Shown: piece by piece, positions 14,750 through 22,288 of the stretch | How positions within the stretch are numbered: position 1 is the stretch's first letter | Layout of the letters: every line of letters begins with the position of its first letter | Origin: JAGOME01 sp039812375 | GTDB taxonomy: Bacteria; Actinomycetota; Actinomycetes; Actinomycetales; Dermatophilaceae | NCBI GenBank assembly: GCA_039812375.1 | Contig: JBDIAO010000037.1 | Span: 1-25,585 of the forward strand | Reading direction: 5' to 3' | DNA: 25,585 nucleotides | Program-made: the position numbers and the translations under genes | Notes under the pieces: model-generated | Seen by the model: only the letters and a program-made list of their open reading frames with translations | The model's database searches: none | What the model was told of the DNA's origin: nothing

Positions 14750-14773
14750 CCTTCACGTCCTCTCCTGGCTGCC

Positions 14774-14779
14774 TAGCAT
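14774..14779 (+). promoter_or_regulatory. Candidate -10 element before the ArsR-like remnant
   Basis: TAGCAT ends 6 nt before ATG 14786, the same leaderless geometry seen at the LysR and antitoxin genes. The gap after NanE is only 36 bp, so an independent promoter would lie over the operon end. Confidence 0.35.
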
Positions 14780-14785
14780 GGGGTG

Positions 14786-15167
14786 ATGAGCACCCGCGCG
14801 CCGCATTCAGGACCGCTGCGTGAGGCCCGAAGCTGCTACGACCACCTCGCCGGACGCCTCGGGGTGGCGCTAGCGGCCACCGCCCTGCACCGCGGCTGGA
14901 TCCTCGACGATGGCGACGCCTGGCGGCTGGCCGAGGATGCCGCGCAGCGCGCCACCCGCGACCTTGGTCTGCAGGTCGACCTCGACCCGACCTCCGCTCG
15001 CCCGGCGGTGCGCCGCTGCCAGGACTGGACCGAGCATCGCCCGCACCTTGCGGGCGGGTTCGGCGCCGCCCTCTTCAAGGCGCTGCTCGCCAGCGGTTGG
15101 GTCCAGCGGATCCCCGACGCCCGGGCCTTGACGATCACGTCACGTGGAGCAGAATCGTTGCGCCGCA
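14786..15167 (+). pseudogene. ArsR-family regulator C-terminal fragment (HTH missing)
   Basis: The frame from ATG 14786 encodes REARSCYDHLAGRLGVALA, then CQDWTEHRPHLAGGFGAALFKALLASGWV and RALTITSRGAESL. These blocks are characteristic of the C-terminal half of a common actinobacterial ArsR-type regulator. The N-terminal winged-helix DNA-binding domain (about 100 residues) is absent: the preceding DNA is the nanE gene. The fragment runs directly into MurB-like sequence without a stop. It cannot work as a normal ArsR regulator; a DNA-free dimerisation fragment is conceivable but a remnant is more likely. The exact junction is uncertain by about ten codons. Confidence 0.7.
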
Positions 15168-15666
15168 GTGGGGTTCGCGGCATCGTCGTCGACGATTCGG
15201 GTTGCGACGCAGACAACCTGTGCATCTCTGGAGCCGTGAGCGTGACCGCGGCGGGGGCGAGGACTGGGACGCCTTGGTCGAGCGGGCCGTCGCCGAGGGC
15301 TGGACCGGTGTCTCGGCCCTTGCCGGCCTCGGGGGGAGCGTGGCCGACGCGGTCGCCAGCAACCTCACGGCATACGGGCAGTGCGTCGGCGATGTCGTCG
15401 CCTCGGTGCGCACCTGGGATCGCGAGGTGGATGCGCAACGCACGTTCGCCATGGTGGACTGCGAGTTTCGCCCCGGCAGGTCGCGGTTCACCCCGCGGGC
15501 GGACGGTCGTGCGTATGCCGTGCTCGAGGTGACGTTCCTCTTCCGGTCCGGGACGATCACCGCGCCGCTGACTGACCCGGCGCTGGTGCAGTTGCTCGGG
15601 GCACAGCCGGGTATGCGACTGCCCCTGAGCCAGGTCCGTCGGGCCGTGCTCGCGGCCGCCCGCTGA
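15168..15666 (+). pseudogene. MurB-like (UDP-N-acetylmuramate dehydrogenase) internal fragment, frameshifted
   Basis: From about 15168 the same frame continues as GVRGIVVDDSGCDADNLC, resembling the middle of MurB. Near 15250 (in a GCGGCGGGGGCG run) homology jumps to the next frame: GEDWDALVERAVAEGWTG, ALAGLGGSVADAV, LTAYGQCVGDVVASVRTWDR and VLEVTFLF. Intact MurB has an N-terminal FAD-binding GGGSN region and a C-terminal segment with the catalytic Glu after RxGKGMVLD; both are missing, and a stop at 15664-15666 ends the match right before the latter. The substrate-loop tyrosine/arginine motif is also altered (CEFRPGRSRF). This is a decayed second MurB copy; the functional one should lie elsewhere. 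Confidence 0.7.
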
Positions 15667-15745
15667 CCCCGACTGGCTCCCACTGCACGGCGGCAAACCT
15701 CGAACTCCGGCGCACAATGGGAAGTGAGCACGCCAGTGCCCCCGA

Positions 15746-15778
15746 GAAATGCCCTGGAAGTGCCCTCGAAGTGCCCTC
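15746..15778. repeat. 11-nt triple tandem repeat in the leader of small membrane gene B
   Basis: GAAATGCCCTG (15746-15756), GAAGTGCCCTC (15757-15767) and GAAGTGCCCTC (15768-15778) lie between the conserved ACAATGGGA leader word and the ribosome-binding site. They account for most of the extra leader length compared with copy A. Confidence 0.75.
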
Positions 15779-15793
15779 GAGAGAGGAGTCATC

Positions 15794-16024
15794 ATGGACC
15801 TCAAGTACACCGGCAGGACCGCCGCGCCCCGGCGGGCACGCGATCGAGTCCTGCTGCCATACGGCATCGCGATGACGCTGCTGGCGTTCGGATTCACGTT
15901 CAGCGGCAACCGGCTGAGATGGCTCTGGGTCGATACTCCCTATGTGGCGGTGCTGCTGGTCGTGCTGGGCGTCAGTTGTCTCGCCGTCGCGATCGCCCGT
16001 CGCCGGCACGCCTCGCCCCGCTGA
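15794..16024 (+). CDS. Small two-helix membrane protein, copy B (76 aa)
   Basis: A 76-aa paralogue of the protein at 4901-5131. The region RRARDRVLLPYGIAMTLL, then FGFTFSGNRLRWLWVDTPY and VAVLLVVLGV, differs from copy A at only three positions over 48 residues (V/I19, S/T37, N/A39). The first 12 and last 16 residues have diverged. Two transmembrane helices flank the RLRWLWVD loop. GAGAGGAG precedes ATG 15794 by about 5 nt and fixes the start. DNA of the shared core is also very similar, with mainly third-base differences, which points to a fairly recent duplication or gene conversion. As at copy A, two hairpins lie downstream. The family is not recognised and function is unknown. Confidence 0.77.
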   Translation: MDLKYTGRTAAPRRARDRVLLPYGIAMTLLAFGFTFSGNRLRWLWVDTPYVAVLLVVLGVSCLAVAIARRRHASPR

Positions 16025-16029
16025 GCGCC

Positions 16030-16056
16030 ACGCCCCGTACGCCCCGTACGCCCCAC
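16030..16056. repeat. 9-nt triple tandem repeat after small membrane gene B
   Basis: ACGCCCCGT (16030-16038), ACGCCCCGT (16039-16047) and ACGCCCCAC (16048-16056). The variant ACGCCCCACGAG recurs near 16091, directly before the palindrome. Confidence 0.7.
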
Positions 16057-16104
16057 GAGGCCTCAAACTCCCCGAGCCAGCGCGCGCCATACGCCCCACG
16101 AGCC

Positions 16105-16135
16105 CCACGATTTCGGGATCATCCCGAAATCGTGG
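16105..16135. repeat. Palindrome B1 (15-bp arms, 1-nt centre)
   Basis: Arms CCACGATTTCGGGAT and ATCCCGAAATCGTGG pair perfectly around one C. It matches palindrome A1 (5331-5357) in position relative to the gene, in the GAGCCCCACG left flank and in the core TTTCGGG. At two arm positions both halves have changed together (T/A to A/T and G/C to A/T pairs), keeping the pairing. Confidence 0.75.
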
Positions 16136-16137
16136 CT

Positions 16138-16181
16138 ACACCCCGGAAGGTTTCCACAGCGTCGCCACGGTTCCGGGGTGT
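16138..16181. repeat. Palindrome B2 (11-bp arms, 22-nt loop)
   Basis: ACACCCCGGAA (16138-16148) pairs perfectly with TTCCGGGGTGT (16171-16181). It is the counterpart of palindrome A2, sharing the CCCCGGAA/TTCCGGGG core, but with a longer loop. It lies two bases after palindrome B1. Confidence 0.65.
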
Positions 16182-16260
16182 CACCGACTAGAAAGCCCCA
16201 GGACCCCGCCAGAATGCCCCAGGCGCACGAAAGAGGCCGGACTCCAGCCACGAGAGGCAC

Positions 16261-16686
16261 CTACAGGGACGGAGGCGACAGGTCGAACCGTGGCCGCCGA
16301 GGCGGGCGTGGCTGCCGGGGAAGGTGCGCTGGACTGCGCGGTCCCACATGGTCCTCGCGAATCGTCCCATCGGGCTCGATGTGCGAGAGCATCTGCTCGA
16401 CGACCGTGAGAATGTGCGCGTCGTCCACCCGATAGAGCTGCCGACGTCCCTCACGTCGGGCCGCCACGACCCCCGCTGCCCGCAGCTTCGCGAGTTGCTG
16501 GCTCGTCGCCGGGATGGCTGCACCGGTGAGTTCCGCCAGCGTCGTGACGTCGAACTCGCCCGAGGCGAGCAGCCAGACCAGATGCAGTCGCCCGGGAACA
16601 GAGAGCAGACCGAATGTCGCGGACGCCGCCGCCAGCTGGTCCGACGTCACCTCGCCCACTATGGGTGCCACCTGATTCGTTGTCAT
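16261..16686 (-). CDS. ArsR/SmtB-family metal-sensing repressor
   Basis: A 141-aa winged-helix regulator if started at ATG 16686; ATG 16716 would add ten residues and cannot be excluded. The HTH is LGLLSVPGRLHLVWLL-like, then TTLAELTGAAIPATSQQLAKLRAAGVVAARREGRRQLYRV. The C-terminal helix carries DAHILTVVEQMLSHIEPD. The D-x-H-x10-H spacing corresponds to the alpha-5 metal site of SmtB/CzrA-type Zn, Ni or Co sensors; the fourth ligand position is less clear. Such proteins repress until metal binds. The proline/arginine-rich tail after about residue 110 is extra. It diverges from the peptide/ABC genes at 16796-20078 and probably controls both directions from the shared 110-bp region. Confidence 0.85.
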   Translation of the reverse strand: MTTNQVAPIVGEVTSDQLAAASATFGLLSVPGRLHLVWLLASGEFDVTTLAELTGAAIPATSQQLAKLRAAGVVAARREGRRQLYRVDDAHILTVVEQMLSHIEPDGTIREDHVGPRSPAHLPRQPRPPRRPRFDLSPPSL

Positions 16687-16716
16687 ACAAGTCACAGCAT
16701 GCCAACAGTCTTTCAT

Positions 16717-16739
16717 TTGCGCAATCAGATAAGTATGAT
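16717..16739. promoter_or_regulatory. Divergent promoter/operator of the arsR-ABC locus
   Basis: TTGCGCAA (16717-16724) is a perfect 8-bp palindrome. Downstream, TATGAT (16734-16739) is a good plus-strand -10 element. The dyad ATCA...TGAT with 8-nt spacing (16724-16727, 16736-16739) overlaps it. The stretch is AT-rich against its surroundings. ArsR binding here would block the ABC promoter. Confidence 0.5.
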
Positions 16740-16795
16740 GCTCGTCGGCCCGAGCGCTGGCCATCCGCCACGACCATCGAGGAGGTGAGGTCCCC

Positions 16796-16861
16796 ATGAG
16801 CTCCGACGATCACAGTCAGCCCTACGACCATCCCATCCCCTTCTCGTCACGCGTGGGCTGA
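16796..16861 (+). CDS. 21-aa peptide gene upstream of the ABC permease
   Basis: ATG 16796 starts a 21-codon ORF, MSSDDHSQPYDHPIPFSSRV plus a final Gly, ending in TGA 16859-16861. GAGGAGGTGAGG (16779-16790) precedes it by about 5 nt, one of the better ribosome-binding sites in the window. The peptide is hydrophilic with two His, three Asp and one Tyr, which could bind metal, and has no membrane segment. It lies 57 nt after the -10 and 62 nt before the permease GTG. It may be a regulatory leader, a small metal-binding partner of the transporter, or chance. I know of no named family. Confidence 0.45.
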   Translation: MSSDDHSQPYDHPIPFSSRVG

Positions 16862-16923
16862 GCCACCCCTACTGCTCTTCTCGCCTGGTCACACCCCGCG
16901 CCTCGTTCCTCCAGGAGGCTCCC

Positions 16924-18666
16924 GTGGCCACGCTGCGTCCCTACTCTGCCGTCGGACTGCGTCACCCCAGCCGGTATGCCGTCGACGCCGTCGTCATCGT
17001 CGCCGTGGCGATCCTGCTCTGGGCAGTGATCCACCTCGGACAGGGGATGACCGCCCGGATCAACCTCCAGCACGTGCCCTCGACGGTGTCGACCGACCCG
17101 GCAGCGCTGCCCGGATACGCCGCCCGCTCGCTGCTGCGCATGTTCCTGGCCCTGATCGCTTCGGTCCTGTTCAGCTTCGTCTACGCCACGGCGGCGGCAC
17201 GGCTACCCCGGGCGGAGAAGGTCCTGGTCCCGGTGCTCGACGTCCTCCAGTCAGTCCCCATCCTCGGGTTCCTTTCCATCACTCTGACGATCTGGCTCAC
17301 GCTCTTCCCCGGGACGATGCTCGGACTGGAGTGTGCCTCGATCTTCGCCATCTTCACCTCACAGGCGTGGAACATCACGTTCGCCTTCTACCAGAGCCTG
17401 ATCACTCAGCCGCGCGAGCTCGACGAGGCGGCCCGGCTGCTCCGCCTGACCAAATGGCAGCGGTTCTGGACCCTCGACGTCCCCAGCGGGATGATCCCCC
17501 TGGTTTGGAACGGGATGATGAGCTTCGGGGGCGGCTGGTTCTTCCTCGTCGCCTCGGAGGTCATCAGCGTCAACAACGCCACCTATGCGCTCCCGGGGAT
17601 CGGCAGCTACGTCGCAGCGGCCAGTGCGCAGCAGCAGGTCGGACGCATCCTGCTCGCCATCGGGGTCATGGTGCTCATGGTGGTCGGCGTCAACGTCCTG
17701 TTCTGGCGTCCGCTCACCGCGTGGGCGGAACGTTTCCGGATCGAGCAGTCCACACCGCTGACTGCTCCTCGCAGCCTCGTCCTCGATCTGCTTCGGCGCT
17801 CCCGCATCCCCCGCGCTGTCGCGCGGCTCCTGCGTCCCCTCGCGCTGACCCTGGACACCGTGACCCGCCCATTCGGGCTGGCCGACCGGCCATTGCGGGT
17901 CAATCCCGTGCGAGCACGCATCGGTGACGTCGTCTTCGCTGTGCTCGTCGGTGCCTCGATCGCCTACGGACTTGTCCGGATGCTCGGATACATCTCGTCG
18001 GAGACGGGCCTGGCCGAGTTCGGGCACGCTGCACTTCTGGGTGTGGCCACCTTCGCGCGGGTCGTCGTCCTCGTCGCGGTAGCGACCCTCGTGTGGGTCC
18101 CGGTCGGGGTGTGGATCGGCATGAATCCCAAGGTCTCTCGCTATGCCCAGCCGGTGGTCCAGGTGCTGGCGAGCTTCCCCGCCAACTTCCTCTTTCCGCT
18201 GTTCACGCTGGTCCTCATGCGCACCGGGATCAGTCTCAACATCGGGGGCATCCTTCTGATGAGTCTGGGCGCCCAGTGGTACATCCTGTTCAACGTCATC
18301 GCCGGCGCGAGCGCCATACCCGCCGACTTGCGGGAGGCGTCGACGAGCCTGGGGCTGCGCGGAATCCTGCGGTGGCGTTCGTTCATCGTCCCGGCCGTGT
18401 TCGCGACCTGGGTGACCGGCGGCATCACCGCCGCCGGTGGCGCCTGGAACGCCTCGATCGTCGCCGAGATTGTCAGCTACGGAAAGACCACGCTCGTGGC
18501 CACCGGGCTCGGCGCCTACATCGCCCAGTCGACTGCAGACGGAAACTTCGCCAAGACCCTGGTCGGTGTCACCGTGATGAGCGTCTTCGTCGTCGGCCTC
18601 AACCGCGTCTTCTGGCGGCCGCTCTACCGACTCGCCGAGACCCACTACTCGATCCAGCAGGGTTAG
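16924..18666 (+). CDS. Duplicated ABC permease, NitT/TauT type (COG4986-like)
   Basis: A 580-aa membrane protein made of two permease halves. Each half has about six helices and an EAA loop for the ATPase: ELDEAARLLRLTKWQRFWTLDVP in the first and DLREASTSLGLRGILRWRSFIVP in the second. Both halves carry the late FxxGGxW-type segment (FGGGWFFLVASEVIS; AAGGAWNASIVAEIVSYG). This is the arrangement of the duplicated anion-type permease group; a single gene supplies the whole channel. GTG 16924 has AGGAGG 6 nt upstream. The ATPase gene follows after 11 nt. No substrate-binding protein is encoded nearby. Divergence from a metal-sensor ArsR suggests a substrate connected with metal homeostasis, which family naming (nitrate/sulfonate/taurine) would not predict. 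Confidence 0.88.
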   Translation: MATLRPYSAVGLRHPSRYAVDAVVIVAVAILLWAVIHLGQGMTARINLQHVPSTVSTDPAALPGYAARSLLRMFLALIASVLFSFVYATAAARLPRAEKVLVPVLDVLQSVPILGFLSITLTIWLTLFPGTMLGLECASIFAIFTSQAWNITFAFYQSLITQPRELDEAARLLRLTKWQRFWTLDVPSGMIPLVWNGMMSFGGGWFFLVASEVISVNNATYALPGIGSYVAAASAQQQVGRILLAIGVMVLMVVGVNVLFWRPLTAWAERFRIEQSTPLTAPRSLVLDLLRRSRIPRAVARLLRPLALTLDTVTRPFGLADRPLRVNPVRARIGDVVFAVLVGASIAYGLVRMLGYISSETGLAEFGHAALLGVATFARVVVLVAVATLVWVPVGVWIGMNPKVSRYAQPVVQVLASFPANFLFPLFTLVLMRTGISLNIGGILLMSLGAQWYILFNVIAGASAIPADLREASTSLGLRGILRWRSFIVPAVFATWVTGGITAAGGAWNASIVAEIVSYGKTTLVATGLGAYIAQSTADGNFAKTLVGVTVMSVFVVGLNRVFWRPLYRLAETHYSIQQG

Positions 18667-18677
18667 GAGGACCCGCC

Positions 18678-20078
18678 ATGACCACGATCTACCGCGCCCC
18701 CGGAGCTCCCACCAAGACCGCGATCATCGAGGTCGATCACCTGACGAAGACGTTCCCTGGTGGGGACGGCAGCGAGATCAGGGTGCTCGAAGACGTCTCG
18801 TTCACTCTGCGGGAAGGCGAGATCGTCGCCCTGCTCGGCAAGTCCGGTTCCGGCAAGTCCACACTGCTGCGCACGATCGCGGGACTCATCGCACCGAGCA
18901 CCGGCGAGGTGCGCTACCGAGGGCGTGCTCTGACGGGAGCCAACCCTGGGGTGGCGATGGTGTTCCAGTCCTTCGCGCTGATGCCGTGGCTCACTGTGCT
19001 CGACAATGTCGAGCTCGGGCTCAAGGCCGCAGGAGTGGCAGCCGACGAACGGCGCGAGCGGGCACTGCGGGCGATCGACGTCATCGGGCTCGACGGCTTC
19101 GAGAAGGCCTATCCCAAGGAGCTCTCCGGCGGGATGCGGCAGCGCGTCGGCTTCGCCCGGGCCCTCGTCCTGCGCCCAGACGCCCTGCTCATGGACGAGC
19201 CGTTCAGCGCCCTCGACGTCCTCACCGCCGAGAACCTGCGCACCGAGCTGACGACCCTGTGGGGGAGCGAGGACTTCCCGACGAAGGCGATCTGCATCGT
19301 CACGCACAACATCGAGGAAGCGGTTCAGCTCGCCGACCGGGTCGTCGTGCTCAGCCCGAACCCGGGCCGGATCAGGAGAGAGGTCGAGATCCGCATACCC
19401 CGGCCCCGCGATCGGCGGGGGCCGGCAGTCGAGGCGCTCGTCGACGAGCTGTATGCCGCCCTCACCGATGGTCGAGGCCGTGGCCGGGCTCCGGCAACCC
19501 CCACGGGTCCGCTCACCCATCCGCTGCCTGTGGCCAGCGTCGGAGGGCTCGCCGGTCTCGTCGAGATCGTCTATGCACACAACGGGCAGACGGACTTGCC
19601 CGACCTGGCCGACGAGCTCTCCTTCGAGGTGGACGACCTGCTTCCGCTCGTCGATGCCGCGGTGCTGCTCGGCTTCCTCGAGGTGGAGGGGGCCCAGGCC
19701 TTCCTCACCGAGTCGGGGCGTGCGTGGTACACCGCCGACATCCTGGCGAGCAAGGAGATCTTCGCTGCCCACGCCCTCGCCAATGCACCGCTGGTGCGCA
19801 CGATCGTCAAAGCCTTGGAGAACAGCCACGACGGGGTCCTCAAGGACGGGTTCTTCCGGGACCTGCTCCGTCGCGGCTTCTCGGTCGAGGAGACCGAGCG
19901 GCAACTCGACCTCGCCATCGACTGGGGTCGATACGGCGAGCTCTACGACCACGACGGCGACGACGGTGTCTTCATCCTTGGCGAGGTGGCCGGCGAGGCC
20001 GCCGCCTACCTCTCACGCCAGAGGGGTGGGAGCTCGCCTCAGGACGAGCCCGGTGAAGCACCGCAGGCGCCTCGGTGA
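18678..20078 (+). CDS. ABC ATPase with C-terminal AAA-associated domain
   Basis: A 466-aa protein. Residues 17-240 are a TauB/SsuB-like ABC ATPase: Walker A GKSGSGKST (54-62), Q-loop Q97, signature LSGGM (149-153), Walker B ALLMDEP (169-175) and the switch His (VTHN, H210). After a linker, residues about 290-440 form a second domain (GLAGLVEIVYAHNGQTDLPDLADEL, KEIFAAHALANAPLVRTI, FFRDLLRRGFSVEETERQLD) matching the AAA-associated C-terminal domain (PF09821-like) found in some ABC ATPases, of unknown role. ATG 18678 has TAGGAGG overlapping the permease stop. It powers the duplicated permease. The extra domain resembles a winged-helix arrangement and might sense substrate or regulate the transporter. 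Confidence 0.9.
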   Translation: MTTIYRAPGAPTKTAIIEVDHLTKTFPGGDGSEIRVLEDVSFTLREGEIVALLGKSGSGKSTLLRTIAGLIAPSTGEVRYRGRALTGANPGVAMVFQSFALMPWLTVLDNVELGLKAAGVAADERRERALRAIDVIGLDGFEKAYPKELSGGMRQRVGFARALVLRPDALLMDEPFSALDVLTAENLRTELTTLWGSEDFPTKAICIVTHNIEEAVQLADRVVVLSPNPGRIRREVEIRIPRPRDRRGPAVEALVDELYAALTDGRGRGRAPATPTGPLTHPLPVASVGGLAGLVEIVYAHNGQTDLPDLADELSFEVDDLLPLVDAAVLLGFLEVEGAQAFLTESGRAWYTADILASKEIFAAHALANAPLVRTIVKALENSHDGVLKDGFFRDLLRRGFSVEETERQLDLAIDWGRYGELYDHDGDDGVFILGEVAGEAAAYLSRQRGGSSPQDEPGEAPQAPR

Positions 20079-20229
20079 CGGTTCGAAAGGCAACCCGCCA
20101 CCGGCGTGGCCACCACGATGAGCACAACCGGAGTGGCTACGGTGGCCTTGGGCTGGCGCAGACCGAAGGACGTCGCCGCCGGCCGCCCGCTGACGGACGT
20201 GAAGGGGAAGCCCGGCTGGGAGTCTGGAG

Positions 20230-21897
20230 ATGAACACACCCACACACACCCCGACCCGCCCGCCGCGCTCGCGCCCAGAGGCCGAGCGCAGGGATCCGCA
20301 CGCCCAACACCCGCGCACCGATCCTCACCGAGCCCCGATGCGCCTGACGCGACGAGGCCGGATCGTCGTGGTGGTCGTGATTGTGCTGGGCCTGGTCCTG
20401 GCGTCCATCCTCGGGTATGCGGCATACCTGTATTTCTCCCTCGACAACGGGATGCACCGCTCGGCCGCCCTGGCCGGCTCGCAGTCGGGCGGCACCGTGG
20501 CCGCCGGGGCGGACATCGACTTGTTGCTCATGGGCCTTGACTCCCGCCTCGACGTCAACGGCCGGCCCCTGCCGGCGCAGATGTATCAAGCCCTGCACAC
20601 CGGCGACGAGAGCGTCGGCGGGTTCAACTCCAACACCCTGATGTATCTGCATATCCCCGCCGACGGCTCGAAGGCGACCGCGATCGCCATCCCCCGTGAC
20701 GACTACGTCGACCTGCCCGGCTGCCCGAGCGGGGTGTGCACGTCCAAGATCAAGGAGGCCTACGGGCTTGCCTTCAACCAGAAGACGCAGGAGCTGTTCA
20801 AGCAGGGCGTGACCGGCAGCAAGGCACACCAACAGGCCAGGGACGCCGGCCGCGCCGCGGAGGTCGCCACCGTGGAGAAGTTCCTCGGGGTGCGCATCAA
20901 CCACTTCGTCGAGGTGACGATGGTGGGCTTCTTCCAAATCGCCCAGGTCGTCCAGCCGATCACCGTGTGCGTCAAGGAGGACACCGAAGACCAGTTCTCC
21001 GGGGCGAACTTCAAGGCCGGGACGCAGCAGATCAATGCCGAGCAGGCGATGGCCTTTGTGCGCCAGCGCCGGGACACCGTCCATCCTGAACTGAACTTCA
21101 CCGACCTGGACCGCTCCCGCCGCCAGCAGGCGTTCATCGTGTCCTTGTTCTTGCAGCTCAAAGCTGCGGGGACGCTGCTCAACCCCGCCAAGCTCACCGG
21201 CATCATCGACGTGGCCAGCCAGAACACCGCCATCGACGACGGGCTGAGCCCGCTGCAACTCGCGGTCCTCGGAGCGAAGATGTCCGGCGGGAACATCCAC
21301 TTCTACACCCTGCCGGTCAAGGAGTTCGGCACCAGCCCGAAGGGGGCGTCGATCAACGTCGTCGACCCGGTCGAGGTCCGCGCGACGGTCCAGCGTCTGC
21401 TGCATCCGCCCGCATCGAGCACCCCGGCGCCCTCACCGTCAGCGAGCACTCACCGGAGCACACAGCCGACGACCCAGCCGACCATCGATCGCCGGCTCGC
21501 CCAGGGGACGACGGTCTCGGTCGTCAACGCCTCCGGGCAGGCCGGCGCCGCAGGAACTGTCATGACGCGGCTGACCGGCCTCGGCCTACTTCAAGGACAA
21601 CTCGCCAACGGGCCGTCGGCGACGTCACGGATCACGTATGGCGCCCACGCGGACGCCGTCGCCGGACAGGTCGGCGCCCTGCTCGGCATACCCGCGAGCG
21701 CCTCCACCGCCCTGGGCCCCGGGCAGATCCAGGTGGTGCTCGGCACCGACTACCACGCCGAGAGCGGCGGGTCCACCGGGGCGACCGCAAGCGCGGCCCC
21801 GACCGACCCGGTGTCCGCGACCGGTGGTGGCCGATCGGGGCCACCACCGACTGCCCTGACCGACCTGTCCGCCACAGGCGTGCCCTGCGTCAAGTAG
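20230..21897 (+). CDS. LytR-CpsA-Psr (LCP) family protein with LytR_C domain
   Basis: A 555-aa membrane-anchored protein. The N-terminal 37 residues are cytosolic, rich in Pro, Arg and His, and are followed by one transmembrane helix (about 43-68). The extracytoplasmic LCP domain (about 95-390) has DIDLLLMGLDSR, GGFNSNTLMYLHI, IAIPRDDYVDLPG, KIKEAYG, AMAFVRQRRDT and DLDRSRRQQAFI, the Arg/Asp residues that bind the polyprenyl pyrophosphate head. A Ser/Thr/Pro linker precedes a LytR_C domain (about 425-515, TTVSVVNASGQAGAAG), and the tail is Gly/Ser-rich. LCP proteins attach secondary wall polymers such as teichoic acids or arabinogalactan to peptidoglycan. ATG 20230 follows a GGAG-containing leader. 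It appears monocistronic. Confidence 0.92.
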   Translation: MNTPTHTPTRPPRSRPEAERRDPHAQHPRTDPHRAPMRLTRRGRIVVVVVIVLGLVLASILGYAAYLYFSLDNGMHRSAALAGSQSGGTVAAGADIDLLLMGLDSRLDVNGRPLPAQMYQALHTGDESVGGFNSNTLMYLHIPADGSKATAIAIPRDDYVDLPGCPSGVCTSKIKEAYGLAFNQKTQELFKQGVTGSKAHQQARDAGRAAEVATVEKFLGVRINHFVEVTMVGFFQIAQVVQPITVCVKEDTEDQFSGANFKAGTQQINAEQAMAFVRQRRDTVHPELNFTDLDRSRRQQAFIVSLFLQLKAAGTLLNPAKLTGIIDVASQNTAIDDGLSPLQLAVLGAKMSGGNIHFYTLPVKEFGTSPKGASINVVDPVEVRATVQRLLHPPASSTPAPSPSASTHRSTQPTTQPTIDRRLAQGTTVSVVNASGQAGAAGTVMTRLTGLGLLQGQLANGPSATSRITYGAHADAVAGQVGALLGIPASASTALGPGQIQVVLGTDYHAESGGSTGATASAAPTDPVSATGGGRSGPPPTALTDLSATGVPCVK

Positions 21898-21913
21898 CTC
21901 AGGGGTCACCCGT

Positions 21914-21961
21914 CGGCACGTAGCCCAGCGTCACGGCCTCAAGGCCGATGACGACGTGCCG
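21914..21961. terminator. Possible bidirectional terminator between LCP and small membrane gene
   Basis: CGGCACGT (21914-21921) pairs with ACGTGCCG (21954-21961), enclosing a second hairpin CGGCC-TCAA-GGCCG (21934-21947). It lies between convergent genes. No U-tract is present on either strand. Confidence 0.35.
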
Positions 21962-21965
21962 GTCC

Positions 21966-22139
21966 TCAGGCGGCGCGGGCTGCCCTGGCGAAGCGAGCCA
22001 GCGCCCAGAACAGGCCGCCGACAAATGCCGCGATACAACCCCAACGCGCCATCGGCACGAGGAGCCCGACGACGACCACCAGCAGCAGAGTCGCGGTGAA
22101 CACCCAGGACAGAACCGCCAACTCGATCGAGTCACCCAT
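21966..22139 (-). CDS. Small two-helix membrane protein (57 aa)
   Basis: A 57-aa protein from ATG 22139 with two hydrophobic segments (LAVLSWVFTATLLLVVVVGLLV and GCIAAFVGGLFWALARF) separated by PMARW, ending in a basic/alanine tail. AAGGGGG about 10 nt upstream can serve as ribosome-binding site. It is unrelated to the 76-aa paralogues. Convergent to the LCP gene and divergent from the PEP mutase-like gene. I recognise no family; the hydropathy pattern and a good start support it as real. Confidence 0.6.
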   Translation of the reverse strand: MGDSIELAVLSWVFTATLLLVVVVGLLVPMARWGCIAAFVGGLFWALARFARAARAA

Positions 22140-22288
22140 GTCAACAGGCCCCCTTCGTCTCCACGGTAACCCTGGCGGAGGGAGTGCGGGGTTCCGTCGG
22201 GCGGCGCGAAGGCGGATGATGCGGGGATGGGCGTCCTCGAAGCCACGCGGCATACACTCCACTCGCCGGCACGGATCCGGAGCCCGCG

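Noticed and set aside
16717..16923. Riboswitch upstream of the ABC permease
   Set aside because: I could not find a recognisable conserved core (NiCo, yybP-ykoY or M-box); a 21-aa ORF and an ArsR operator explain the leader better.
17359..19952. Two long minus-strand open frames (over 420 codons each) opposite the ABC permease and ATPase
   Set aside because: They are antisense to strongly supported genes, contain no recognisable domains, and are expected from third-position GC bias.
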